From the NCBI RefSeq assembly GCF_021397715.1, contig NZ_CP090208.1:372001-436000 (forward strand): a stretch of 64,000 nt of DNA, in the 5' to 3' direction. Of this stretch, positions 15,977 to 24,126 are shown piece after piece. How positions within the stretch are numbered: the stretch's first letter is position 1; every line of letters begins with the position of its first letter. Below the pieces are notes generated by a model that did no database searches, was not told the origin of the DNA, and saw only the letters and a program-made list of their open reading frames with translations. This DNA comes from Pantoea agglomerans. Its GTDB lineage: Bacteria; Pseudomonadota; Gammaproteobacteria; Enterobacterales; Enterobacteriaceae. A program made the translations under genes and the position numbers.

Positions 15977-16300
15977 ATGGGATTTCCATCTCCTGCGCAG
16001 GACCATGTTGAGCACCGCCTGAGCCTGAATGACATTCTGATGCCTAACCCGGCCAATATGATGCGCATTGAAACACCGGGAGGGTTTGTGCTGGTAGACC
16101 GTTCTATCCCTCCTAAGCCTGGCGACAAGGTTGCATTCCAGTTTGAGGATTACCCGCAGATTGGGAAACTGTTCCCCTCGGGCATCATCACTCAGGACGG
16201 CGAGACGATCGACGGAAAGGGACTTGATGGTGTAGTCGTGCTGGGAAAGGTGACGGCCGAAGTGCTGGCTGTGTATGAGCCTTACCGGCCGACTATCTGA
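15977..16300 (+). CDS. UmuD'-like S24-family remnant lacking the catalytic Ser
   Basis: The 107-residue product starts MGFPSPAQDHVEHRLSLND, which aligns with UmuD exactly from its self-cleavage site (CG|FPSPAADYVEQR). It therefore begins as a ready-cut UmuD' would. Next to that, the segment that should hold the catalytic Ser (SGDSM plus following residues in UmuD) is missing: the protein goes from 'NMMRIETPG' to 'GFVLVDRS'. A Lys in 'IGKLF' sits where the catalytic Lys would be. The C-terminus ('VVVLGKVTAEVLAVYEP') keeps the usual beta strand. Known: UmuD' with UmuC forms polymerase V; HumD of N15 mimics UmuD'. Here a non-cleaving UmuD' mimic or a decaying gene are both possible. No umuC is nearby. 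Confidence 0.7.
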   Translation: MGFPSPAQDHVEHRLSLNDILMPNPANMMRIETPGGFVLVDRSIPPKPGDKVAFQFEDYPQIGKLFPSGIITQDGETIDGKGLDGVVVLGKVTAEVLAVYEPYRPTI

Positions 16301-16362
16301 TGGGAGAGATTTGAGACACGCAAATGTAGATGCGCTTAGTGGGGCATGTATGGGGCAAAAAA

Positions 16363-16414
16363 TTACCGCAAAACGATGTTACTACCTGCTGAGTAGTTAG
16401 TCGCTTTGCGGTAA
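16363..16414. repeat. Nested inverted repeat near the prophage right end
   Basis: TTACCGCAAA (16363-16372) is a perfect 10-nt inverted match to TTTGCGGTAA (16405-16414). Inside it ACTAC (16381-16385) pairs with GTAGT (16393-16397). It lies about 60 nt from the attachment junction and could be an arm or excision-factor site, or a bidirectional terminator. Confidence 0.5.
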
Positions 16415-16423
16415 GCATCTGCT

Positions 16424-17071
16424 TTAACCGTACTTAAATCCAACTTCCTGCAATTTCCTGTTTCTACTAAGCCTCATCGACAGCGAGCAGTAGTGGAAAT
16501 AGGTTTGCATCACGCTGGTGACGTCGTTATCAAAATTCCCGAACGATTTCATCAGCCAGGCGATAGCGGCGTTGCGCGCGGAATGCTCGAACTCAGAGCG
16601 GGCGACGTGGCGATCGTAATTGATATCCGGCTGCTGACTCAGCTGACGCACGATCTCCAGCATCCGCTGACGCGGGGCGGTCAGGCGGCTCTCCAGCAGG
16701 TCGCAAATCACCAGCGCACCGGCATTGATAAACGGATTGCGCGGCTTGCCCTGTTCCAGTTCAAGCTGCACCAGCGAATTAAACGGCTGGCCCGACGGCT
16801 CCTTGCCGACCCGCTGCCAGATCTCGCTGTCGTCATAGCGGGTCAGCGCAACGGTCAGTGACAGCGCTTTGGAGATCGACTGAATCGAAAAGCGGGTTTC
16901 CGCATCGCCCGCCTGATACAGTGTGCCGTCGCGCAGGCAGACGGCAATCCCTAAGTGGTCAGCGGCAACGTCCGCCAGCGCCGGAATGTAATTGGCCACT
17001 TTCCCCTGATGCACCAGTGGACGCACCTGGTCCAGCACTTCCTGTAGCAGTTCATGACTCAGATCGGACAC
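16424..17071 (-). pseudogene. glsA: Glutaminase truncated by the prophage
   Basis: The frame gives 215 residues, against about 308 for serine-dependent glutaminases of this family (deaminating glutamine to glutamate). Residues 1-199 are well conserved: the SxxK catalytic pair is Ser65-Lys68 in 'FSIQSISK', and 'NPFINAGAL', 'ARSEFEHSARNAAIAWLMKSFGNF' (two overlapping motifs) and Tyr191 are present. After 'YFHYCSLSM' the expected 'SCVELARTFVFLAN' is replaced by 16 unrelated residues from phage DNA. The lost third contains the second catalytic Tyr and the SGV region, so the enzyme should be inactive in the lysogen. The missing 3' part should lie beyond the other phage end. Confidence 0.9.
16470..16484. 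other. Prophage-chromosome junction (attachment site side)
   Basis: The glutaminase reading frame is host-like up to codon 199 (16475-16477) and then becomes unrelated. This places the phage-host junction at about 16475. The core sequence shared by both ends cannot be determined because the other end, presumably with integrase, is outside the window. Confidence 0.65.
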
Positions 17072-17174
17072 GCACGCTTCTCCCGTCGATAATGGCTGGC
17101 CGGGATGATGAGTCTCCGCAGCCAGCGAATCAAGGCTAATTTTTTGCCGCTGTGAGCCATGCCGAAGCGCAGCG

Positions 17175-18398
17175 TCAGCTGATGGGCTTCGACTGAGCGG
17201 CGAGCGGAGCCAGCAACATCTGCAGCAGGCTCAGCCCGGTCAGCAAGGTGAAGGGTAAGGTCCAGTTGCCGCTGTAGTCGTGCAGTACGCCAAAAAACAG
17301 CGGCCCGAGCGCCGCCAGCGCGTACCCGACGCACTGCGCCATACCCGACAGCTGTGATGCCTGGCGGTGGTTACGGGCCCGCAGATTAAATAATGAGAGG
17401 CAGAGTACCAGCGACGCGCCCGCGCCGAGCCCGGCCAGCGTCAGCCAGGCCAGCGCCGCCTGCGGCAGCAACAGCAGGCCCAGCATCCCGAGAAAGATGG
17501 CGGTGGAGGCAATAAAGGCGGTCAGCCGGGCATCCCTGACCCGCTTCAGCGCCACCATGCAGCCAAGATTGGCGACGATCGCTATCGCCTGATACCAGAA
17601 CAGCAGCCATCCCGCAGCAGCCTGACTAAAACCATTGGCCTGGGCATAGAGCGTGAACCAGTCAATCAGGGTATAAAACGCCAGCGACTGCAGCGCCATA
17701 AACAGCGCAATCTGCCAGCCACCGGGCGACCGCCAGGGATGACGATGCGCCACCGTATCTGAGGCGGGCGGCAGCGTGGTGGCGTGACGGCGTAACAGCG
17801 GCAGCCAGGCGATCAGCGCCACCAGCCCCGGCAGCGCCCAGACCACCAGCGACAGACGCCAGCCCGCCGGCGACAGCTGACTCAGCGGCACCGCCACGCC
17901 CGACGCCAGGCTGGCGGTAATTGACATGGTGGCGGCATAAAGACCGATATATTTCGCGGTGCGGGCGGTAAAGTCGCGCTTGATCAACGGCGGAAGCAGC
18001 ACGTTCGCTGCCGCGATGCCGGCACTCAGCAGCAGCGTGCCGCCCCATAATGCCGCTTCGGCAGGCAGCCAGCGCATCAGTGAACCCACAGTAATCAGGC
18101 ACAGCGCGCCCCATAAACTGCGTTCCAGCCCGATACGGTTGCCCAGCCAGGCCGCCAGCGGCGCCAGCACAGCAAACAGCATCAGCGGGATAAAGTTAAA
18201 CAGGCCCGCTTCACCGGCGGTCAGGCCAAACGTCAGGCGAATATCCTGCAGCACCGGACCCACAGCGGTTATCGGCGCACGCAGGTTAGCGGCAGTGAGT
18301 AGCAGAACGAACAGAAAAAAAGCGGCACTGGAAAAGCGCGGCTGAGAGGTGGAAACGTGTTGAGCTGGGGTCATCAGGATAATCGTCACGGGCAGCAT
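17175..18398 (-). CDS. MFS transporter, CynX/NimT (YeaN) type
   Basis: The 407-residue protein has about 12 hydrophobic helices and the feature 'LLTAANLRAPITAVGPVL' in the first helix, which marks the cyanate/nitroimidazole (CynX-NimT-YeaN) branch of the major facilitator superfamily. Substrates in this group are poorly known; in E. coli NimT exports 2-nitroimidazole. Start choice is uncertain: ATG 18398 (MLPVT...) or the ATG eight codons later (MTPAQ...), neither with a strong ribosome site. It is transcribed towards the interrupted glutaminase gene 100 nt away and may have formed an operon with it. Confidence 0.85.
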   Translation of the reverse strand: MLPVTIILMTPAQHVSTSQPRFSSAAFFLFVLLLTAANLRAPITAVGPVLQDIRLTFGLTAGEAGLFNFIPLMLFAVLAPLAAWLGNRIGLERSLWGALCLITVGSLMRWLPAEAALWGGTLLLSAGIAAANVLLPPLIKRDFTARTAKYIGLYAATMSITASLASGVAVPLSQLSPAGWRLSLVVWALPGLVALIAWLPLLRRHATTLPPASDTVAHRHPWRSPGGWQIALFMALQSLAFYTLIDWFTLYAQANGFSQAAAGWLLFWYQAIAIVANLGCMVALKRVRDARLTAFIASTAIFLGMLGLLLLPQAALAWLTLAGLGAGASLVLCLSLFNLRARNHRQASQLSGMAQCVGYALAALGPLFFGVLHDYSGNWTLPFTLLTGLSLLQMLLAPLAAQSKPIS

Positions 18399-18525
18399 TG
18401 CTGCGGGGGCGTTGATTGACGTTAACGCTTACGCATCAGAATTGATGTCTGGACGCTACTTTACTGACCGCTCTTACCGCTGTAAAGCCTTGTTATCCGT
18501 TCATATTTGCGCCGTCACGCTTTAA

Positions 18526-18559
18526 GCCACCTGCACGCCATGATGCAGCAGCAGGTGGC
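18526..18559 (-). terminator. Long-stem hairpin after the small lipoprotein gene
   Basis: GCCACCTGC (18526-18534) is a perfect inverted match to GCAGGTGGC (18551-18559). On the reverse strand it starts 11 nt after the lipoprotein stop codon and is followed by TTAAA, so it is probably the gene's terminator, although the T tail is short. Confidence 0.5.
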
Positions 18560-18570
18560 GGCGCAGCGGT

Positions 18571-18741
18571 TCAGTGAAATTCAGGTTCCGGGAAGTGGCC
18601 GCAGTCGTTTTGGCTGGGATTGGTACCGGGTGGGCAGGTTTGCTGGCGGGTTTCACCGGCGGGCACCGGTTTTTCATTACCCGGTTGGGCACTACAGGCG
18701 GTCAGGGCAGTGATCACCATCATCAGGCTGAGAAAACGCAT
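18571..18741 (-). CDS. Small lipoprotein, unknown function
   Basis: On the reverse strand ATG 18741 follows AAGGAG by 6 nt. The 56-residue product begins MRFLSLMMVITALTACSAQP: a short hydrophobic signal ending in the lipobox LTAC, so Cys16 should be lipidated. The 40-residue mature part holds two more cysteines (QTCPPGT and QNDCGHFPEPEFH) that could form a disulfide. The residue after the lipidated Cys is Ser, suggesting outer-membrane sorting. The gene is monocistronic with a hairpin after it. I do not know a named homologue; it is easily missed because of its size. Confidence 0.75.
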   Translation of the reverse strand: MRFLSLMMVITALTACSAQPGNEKPVPAGETRQQTCPPGTNPSQNDCGHFPEPEFH

Positions 18742-18848
18742 ATCCGCTCCTTAATTGAGATTTTCATGAGCAAACAAACGTCGGTGGCCAGGCGATATCC
18801 GGCCAGAGGCGTATACCCTCAGTGTGGTGGGAAAGGGTAAATTGTCAA

Positions 18849-19022
18849 TTAAAACAGGGCAAACATCAGCGCGACCGGGAAACTCATCGGCCAGGTTGCG
18901 CCGACTAAAAATGCGCTCAGCAGTTTAATGCTCAGTTTATCTTTAGCGATAAAGAAGGTGATCAGCGTAGCGACCAATGCAACAACGGCATAAAAAATTA
19001 GCATACCCTGATACAGTGTCAT
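18849..19022 (-). CDS. ortT: Orphan membrane toxin OrtT
   Basis: The start ATG 19022 has GGAGAG 6 nt upstream; longer N-termini are not credible. The 57-residue product (MTLYQGMLIFYAVVALVATL) has two transmembrane helices and the GhoT/OrtT hallmark 'LLSAFLVGATWPMSFPVALMF' split here as the second helix. Known: OrtT of E. coli is a membrane-damaging toxin without a partner antitoxin that lowers growth under trimethoprim/sulfamethoxazole stress; GhoT is its paired relative. No GhoS-like antitoxin gene lies next to it, which favours OrtT. A strong CRP/FNR-like site lies about 50 nt upstream (19072-19092). Confidence 0.88.
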   Translation of the reverse strand: MTLYQGMLIFYAVVALVATLITFFIAKDKLSIKLLSAFLVGATWPMSFPVALMFALF

Positions 19023-19071
19023 CGATCTCTCCGCAGCGTCATTAAGGTTTTCGCAGCGCATGATGCGGATT

Positions 19072-19092
19072 TTTGTGATCCAGATCAAGTCA
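19072..19092 (-). promoter_or_regulatory. CRP/FNR-like operator upstream of ortT
   Basis: TGTGATCCAGATCAAG (19074-19089) has a perfect TGTGA half-site and a palindromic GATCCAGATC core, close to the CRP consensus. Its ATCAA end also fits an FNR half-site. It is centred about 60 nt upstream of the ortT start codon. Confidence 0.5.
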
Positions 19093-19319
19093 AACACCCT
19101 TAAAAATCTAAAGAAACTGCACGCTAAACGGGGCAGTAAAATGAGGAAAGATCGGGCGATTTCAGGCTGAAACCGGGCGGTTAAAAAGCGGTTGAGGCGT
19201 TGCCGGCTGCCGTTGGCTGAGGTGAAAGCGTTGTGGCGAAGCAGAATTAAGGAACCGGCCCGCAACAGCAGGCGGACCGGTTTACATGCCACCCGCAGCG
19301 CGGGCGGCAACGATCGGCG

Positions 19320-20468
19320 TTAGCTCTGAAGATACAGCGCCATCACCTCGTCCAGATTTGGCTCACGCGGGTTACCACCGGTACAGACATCATCCAGCGC
19401 CGCCTGGGCCAGCGCGGCAATATCCGCATCCTGCAGGCCAACTTCCCGCAGTGAGCGTGGAATGCCGACATCACGGCAGAGCTGCCTTACCGCTTCCACC
19501 GCCGCCTGCCGCGCCTGATCGAGCGACATCGAATCCACCTGCTTCACGCCCATTGCGCGGGCGATATCGCGATATTTCTCGCCGGTCGCCGGCGCATTCC
19601 ACGCCATCACCTGCGGCAGCAAAATCGCGTTGGCTACGCCGTGCGGCACGTTATAAAACGCGCCCAGCGGATGCGCCATGCCGTGCACCAGCCCCAGCCC
19701 GACGTTGGAGAATCCCATGCCGGCCACATATTGTCCCAGCGCCATCTGCTCCACCGCGTCGATGTTGCCCGCCACCGAGTCACGCAGCGAGTGGCTGATA
19801 ATCTCGATCGCCTTGAGGTGCAGCATATCGGTTAACGCCCAGGCACCACGGGTAATGTAACCTTCTATCGCGTGCGTCAGGGCATCAATGCCGGTCGCAG
19901 CTTTGAGCGAGGCGGGCATACTGGCCATCATCTCGGCATCAATAATCGCCACTTTAGGAATGTCATGCGGATCAACGCAGACAAATTTGCGGCGGTTCTC
20001 TTCGTCGGTGATGACGTAGTTAATCGTCACTTCCGCCGCCGTACCGGCGGTGGTCGGAATGGCAATAATCGGCACGCAGGGGTGGCGAGTGGGCGTGACG
20101 CCTTCAAGGCTGCGCACATCTTCAAACTCAGGATTATTGATAATGATGCCGATCGCTTTGCTGGTGTCCTGCGGTGAACCGCCGCCAATGGCGATCAGAT
20201 AGTCGGCACCCGACCGTTTAAAACATTCCACTCCTGCCTGTACCACCCGAATGGTAGGGTTCGGGACAACCTCATCATAGAGTGCCCAGTCGAGCTGATG
20301 TTGCGCCAGTAAATCGGTCACCCGCTTGAGTGCACCGGCTGCCACCAGCGCTTTATCCGTGACGATTAGCGCTTTACGCATACCACGACGCTGAACCTCT
20401 TCCGGTAAATGGCGTAACGCACCTGCGCCAAACCAGGCGGTCTCATTCAGAATCATACGTTGGGTCAT
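19320..20468 (-). CDS. fucO: Lactaldehyde reductase / 1,2-propanediol dehydrogenase FucO
   Basis: From ATG 20468 (GAGG ribosome site) the 382-residue protein is very close to E. coli FucO (382 residues): 'MILNETAWFG', 'DYLIAIGGGSPQDT', 'AIPTTAGTAAEVTINYVITDEE', the metal-binding 'GIDALTHAIEGY' and 'HGMAHPLGAFYNVPHG', and 'DDVCTGGNPREP' at the end. The enzyme is an Fe(II)-dependent group III alcohol dehydrogenase, NAD-linked, converting L-lactaldehyde to L-1,2-propanediol and acting also on glycolaldehyde and ethylene glycol. No fucose genes lie beside it. It is divergent from a dihydroxyacetone kinase, so a three-carbon diol/aldehyde route is plausible. Confidence 0.92.
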   Translation of the reverse strand: MTQRMILNETAWFGAGALRHLPEEVQRRGMRKALIVTDKALVAAGALKRVTDLLAQHQLDWALYDEVVPNPTIRVVQAGVECFKRSGADYLIAIGGGSPQDTSKAIGIIINNPEFEDVRSLEGVTPTRHPCVPIIAIPTTAGTAAEVTINYVITDEENRRKFVCVDPHDIPKVAIIDAEMMASMPASLKAATGIDALTHAIEGYITRGAWALTDMLHLKAIEIISHSLRDSVAGNIDAVEQMALGQYVAGMGFSNVGLGLVHGMAHPLGAFYNVPHGVANAILLPQVMAWNAPATGEKYRDIARAMGVKQVDSMSLDQARQAAVEAVRQLCRDVGIPRSLREVGLQDADIAALAQAALDDVCTGGNPREPNLDEVMALYLQS

Positions 20469-20745
20469 CAAAACATCCTCTGTTAACAAATGAATTTTTA
20501 CCTTCCGTGTTTAATCAGTGCAGTTCTGCGCATAAGCTCTCAGAAAAAGGTAAAGACATTTGATAAAAAACAATCAATTAACGAAAAGTGTTTCGACTGG
20601 CGGGCAGACGTGCCGCAGACCTCCCGGTGGGTCGTGTGCCGAACTGTCTGATTTCTGCGCTTAGCAGCGTGAATTTCCCCACGTCTTCTTTGGCTGTGCA
20701 ACACTCTGTCAGGAGCAAACCGACACTTTCAGAAGAGGAAAAGCC

Positions 20746-22389
20746 ATGACCCGGTTCGTAATGAACAAAAAGGATGACCTTGTTGATAGCGCGTTAGACG
20801 GCATGATTTACGCCAGCCCGTGGGGCAATCTGGTGCGGCTGGCGGTTGCGCCACGCATCCGTATCGTGATGCGCAAAGATTGGCAGAAACAACAGGTTGC
20901 GCTGATTTCCGGTGGCGGATCGGGCCATGAACCGGCGCACGTCGGGTTTATTGGCAAAGGGATGCTGACCGCTGCGGTGTGCGGCGATCTGTTTGCCTCG
21001 CCCAGCGTTGATGCGGTGTATAATGCCATTATCAATCTGACCGGTGACGCGGGCTGCCTGCTGATCGTCAAAAATTACACCGGTGATCGGCTCAACTTTG
21101 GCCTGGCGGCGGAGAAAGCGCGTAAGGCGGGCTTTAAGGTCAATATGGTGATTGTGGGTGATGATGTCGCTTTGCCCGACAATCCTCAGCCGCGTGGGGT
21201 CGCCGGGACTCTGCTGGTGCATAAAGTGGCCGGTTTTGTCGCTGAACGCGGTGACGATCTGGCGGCAGTGACCGAGGCCGCTGAGTCCGCCAGCCAGGCG
21301 ATCGCCAGCATGGGCGTGGCGCTGTCGAGCTGTCATCTGCCGGATGAACAGAGCGGTGAGCGCGTGCCGGAGGGCAGCGTTGAAATGGGGCTGGGTATCC
21401 ATGGTGAACCGGGCGTGGACGTGTTGAAAACGCAGAACAGCGAGCAAATTGTGCAGCATCTGCTGGAGAAAGTGATGCAGAAGGGCGATGCGCAACAGCC
21501 GCGGGCGCTGCTGGTCAATAATCTCGGCGGCATGTCGGCGCTGGAGATGAGCCTGGTCACCCGTGACCTGATTGCTTCGACACTTAGCCAGCAGGTCAGC
21601 TATCTGATTGGACCCGCGCCGCTGATGACGGCGCTGGATATGAAAGGCTATTCGGTCACCAGCATGACGCTGACACCTCTGTTTGAAGAGGCGCTTTGCG
21701 CGCCGGTAGAGGTCACGGGCTGGGTGAAGGCGATTAAACTCAGTCCATTACAGCCGGTTAGCGCAGAGAAGCAGGTGACGGAACAGGCCGCCACGCCTTC
21801 AGAGAATCCGGCTGTCGCCCGCATAGTGAACCGCATCTGTGAAACCCTGATCGCCAGTGAAAGTGAACTGAACCAGCTGGATGCGCAGGTGGGCGACGGG
21901 GACACCGGATCGACCTTCGCCGCCGGTGCGCGCCAGATCCAGCGCGAATGTGCGGACAACCAGCTGCCGCTCAACACATTACCCGATCTGCTCGCGGTTA
22001 CCGGGGAACGGCTGGCCACGGTGATGGGCGGTTCCAGCGGCGTGCTGATGGCCATTTTCTTTACCGCCGCTGCGCAGCAACTGGCCGAAGGCGATGCCCT
22101 GCCCGCCGCGTTGCAGCAGGGGCTGGAAAAAATGAAGCAGTATGGTGGGGCGCAACAGGGCGATCGTACCCTGATCGATGCGCTGCAACCGGCGATTGAA
22201 GCGATGATGGCAGGCAAATCGCTGGCGGAGGTGGCTGCCGCGGCGCAACAGGGCAGCGACGCCACGGCGACTATGGGTCAAGCCAAAGCGGGACGCTCAT
22301 CCTACCTCAACAGCGACAATCTTAATGGCGTACCCGATCCTGGTGCCGTGGCGGTAGCGCGGGTGTTTGCCGCTCTGAACAAGGGTTAA
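20746..22389 (+). CDS. dak: ATP-dependent dihydroxyacetone kinase (DhaK-DhaL fusion)
   Basis: The 547-residue protein combines a DhaK domain (about 1-330) and a DhaL domain (about 350-547). 'SGGGSGHEPAHVGFIGKGML' carries the glycine-rich substrate site, and 'GLGIHGEPG' gives His219, the residue that binds dihydroxyacetone covalently in this family. The DhaL part has 'DAQVGDGDTGSTF' with the Asp cluster that binds Mg-ATP. The fused layout identifies the ATP-dependent type, not the PTS-dependent DhaKLM. Product: dihydroxyacetone phosphate. ATG 20746 follows GAGGAAAAGCC. It faces away from fucO across 277 nt, which should contain both promoters. Confidence 0.92.
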   Translation: MTRFVMNKKDDLVDSALDGMIYASPWGNLVRLAVAPRIRIVMRKDWQKQQVALISGGGSGHEPAHVGFIGKGMLTAAVCGDLFASPSVDAVYNAIINLTGDAGCLLIVKNYTGDRLNFGLAAEKARKAGFKVNMVIVGDDVALPDNPQPRGVAGTLLVHKVAGFVAERGDDLAAVTEAAESASQAIASMGVALSSCHLPDEQSGERVPEGSVEMGLGIHGEPGVDVLKTQNSEQIVQHLLEKVMQKGDAQQPRALLVNNLGGMSALEMSLVTRDLIASTLSQQVSYLIGPAPLMTALDMKGYSVTSMTLTPLFEEALCAPVEVTGWVKAIKLSPLQPVSAEKQVTEQAATPSENPAVARIVNRICETLIASESELNQLDAQVGDGDTGSTFAAGARQIQRECADNQLPLNTLPDLLAVTGERLATVMGGSSGVLMAIFFTAAAQQLAEGDALPAALQQGLEKMKQYGGAQQGDRTLIDALQPAIEAMMAGKSLAEVAAAAQQGSDATATMGQAKAGRSSYLNSDNLNGVPDPGAVAVARVFAALNKG

Positions 22390-22403
22390 CGCTGGCGGCG
22401 CGG

Positions 22404-23282
22404 TTAAGCGAGCAATCGCGCCTGTAAAAAGGCCAGTAACTGACGGTTCACCTCACTGCGCTGACGGTGCTGGGGGTAAACCGCATTCAGCGCCAGCGAC
22501 GGCGGATGAAACGGTTCCAGCACCGTTACCAGTTCGCCCCGTTGCAGCGCCTGACCAACAATGAACTCGGGCAGCAGGACCAGTCCTAAGCCCGCCAGCG
22601 CCGCATCCCGTAACACTTCACCGTTGTTGCTGACCATCGGCCCCTGTACCGCCAGCCATTTCCCTTTGCCGCTGACCTGTAACTCCCAGCCGTTCTGACC
22701 TTCCCGGCCATAGCGCAGACAGGCGTGTTGCAGCAGTTCATCCGGCTGTTGTGGCGTGCCGGCCCGGGCCAGATAGGCTGGACTGCCGCAAATGACCCGT
22801 TTCAGCTCGCCTAACGGACGGGCAATCAGCGTGGAGTCGGCCAGTGCGCCAATGCGGATCGCCATATCAACCCCTTCACCAATCACATCGACATAGCGGT
22901 CGGCCAGTTCAATCTGAAACTGCAGTACCGGATGCTGGCTGAGAAACTCCGCGATCAGCGGCGAAAGATGATTCATGCCATAGGACATCGGCAGATTAAT
23001 GCGAAAGCTGCCGCGCAGCGTCTGACGCTGTTCCGATACCGCCAGTTCCGCTTCCTGAATGTCATCGAGAATGCGCTGGGCGTGTTGTGCGAACAGCAGA
23101 CCGGCATCGGTTACCGACAGTTTGCGGGTATTACGAATCAGCAGGCGTGCGCCAAGCGAGGCTTCCAGCGCGGCCATACGGCGACTCACATACTGCTTCG
23201 ATAACATTAACTGGTCAGCCGCTGCGGTAAAGTTGCCTGCATGAATGACGGCGACGTAGATCCGGAGGTCTTCGATCTGCAT
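22404..23282 (-). CDS. LysR-family transcriptional regulator
   Basis: The 292-residue protein has a LysR winged helix at the start (residues 1-60: 'MQIEDLRIYVAVIHAGNFTA', then 'KQYVSRRMAALEASLGARLL') followed by a substrate-binding domain with 'FRINLPMSYGMNHLSPL' and 'ALAGLGLVLLPEFIVG'. It ends 14 nt from the kinase gene's stop, convergent with it. Its target is not clear: in many genomes LysR genes act on a divergent neighbour, here the PEBP gene at 23522. AGGAA precedes its ATG. Confidence 0.88.
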   Translation of the reverse strand: MQIEDLRIYVAVIHAGNFTAAADQLMLSKQYVSRRMAALEASLGARLLIRNTRKLSVTDAGLLFAQHAQRILDDIQEAELAVSEQRQTLRGSFRINLPMSYGMNHLSPLIAEFLSQHPVLQFQIELADRYVDVIGEGVDMAIRIGALADSTLIARPLGELKRVICGSPAYLARAGTPQQPDELLQHACLRYGREGQNGWELQVSGKGKWLAVQGPMVSNNGEVLRDAALAGLGLVLLPEFIVGQALQRGELVTVLEPFHPPSLALNAVYPQHRQRSEVNRQLLAFLQARLLA

Positions 23283-23521
23283 TGTTCCTGCTTCCGGGCG
23301 TCAAGGCTGTGCATTGCCTTGTTTATTAATCAGAAGCGTTAACTTATATCGATTAAATCGCCAAAGGACAACGGCGTCGCGATCGGCAGTGCAGAGCAGA
23401 CCGATCCCGGCGTTAAAGCCGCTAAATCTTTCAAAACCGTTATATTTAAGCAGCAGCAACCGGCAACAAGCCGCCAGACTGCTGCAAATTACCCTGATAA
23501 AACCCTGTAAAGGAGCGACTG

Positions 23522-24070
23522 GTGAAGAAATTACTCTGTGCAATGATGCTGGCAACGCTGCCTGTGACTACCCTGGCAGCATCGGTATTTACGTTGCAGT
23601 CAAAAGATTTCAACGATAATGCGCTGCTGGATAAAAAGTTTGCCGGTGCGAATAAAAGTAATCCGTCCTGCACCGGCGAGAACATTTCGCCGGAACTTAA
23701 CTGGTCTGCCGTTCCTGCCGGCACCCGCAGTCTGGCCCTGCTGATGACCGATCCGGTGGGCGCTAAAGGGCTGGGCGTGACGCATATGGTGGCCTATAAC
23801 ATTGCGCCAGATCGCAACGCCTTTGCTCAGGGTGAGCTGACGCAGGGCAAAGGATATACCGGCGGCAAAAATACTCCCGGCACTCAACACTACTACGGGC
23901 CCTGTCCTCCGGCGGGCAGCGGTCTGCATCACTATAACTTCGTGCTGATTGCGACCGATCTGCCGGCCGGCCAGCTCAAAGCCGGGTTAACTCATCAGGA
24001 GCTGCTGAGCCAGCTTAAAGGGCACGCGATTGGCGCGGCCAGTACCGTGGGCCGCTTCAGTAATGAGTAA
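23522..24070 (+). CDS. Periplasmic YbhB/YbcL-family (PEBP) protein
   Basis: The gene starts with GTG 23522 behind AAGGAG. The 182-residue product has a signal peptide (MKKLLCAMMLATLPVTTLAA) and then the phosphatidylethanolamine-binding-protein fold: 'SPELNWSAVPAGTRSLALLM', 'DPVG...GVTHMVAYNI' and 'YGPCPPAGSGLHHYNF'. The last motif forms the anion pocket. Members are called Raf-kinase-inhibitor-like by homology; the bacterial role is unknown. UPEC YbcL is a secreted immune modulator. Two Cys residues (in 'NPSCTGENIS' and 'GPCPP') could form a disulfide. Divergent from the LysR gene. Confidence 0.9.
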   Translation: MKKLLCAMMLATLPVTTLAASVFTLQSKDFNDNALLDKKFAGANKSNPSCTGENISPELNWSAVPAGTRSLALLMTDPVGAKGLGVTHMVAYNIAPDRNAFAQGELTQGKGYTGGKNTPGTQHYYGPCPPAGSGLHHYNFVLIATDLPAGQLKAGLTHQELLSQLKGHAIGAASTVGRFSNE

Positions 24071-24126
24071 CATTCGGTGAACAGGCTGCCGCCAGGGGCG
24101 TAACGGCGCGGCAGCCCAGGCAGTGA

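Noticed and set aside
16301..16423. tRNA as the prophage attachment site
   Set aside because: No cloverleaf can be drawn at the junction, whereas the glutaminase frame breaks exactly there.
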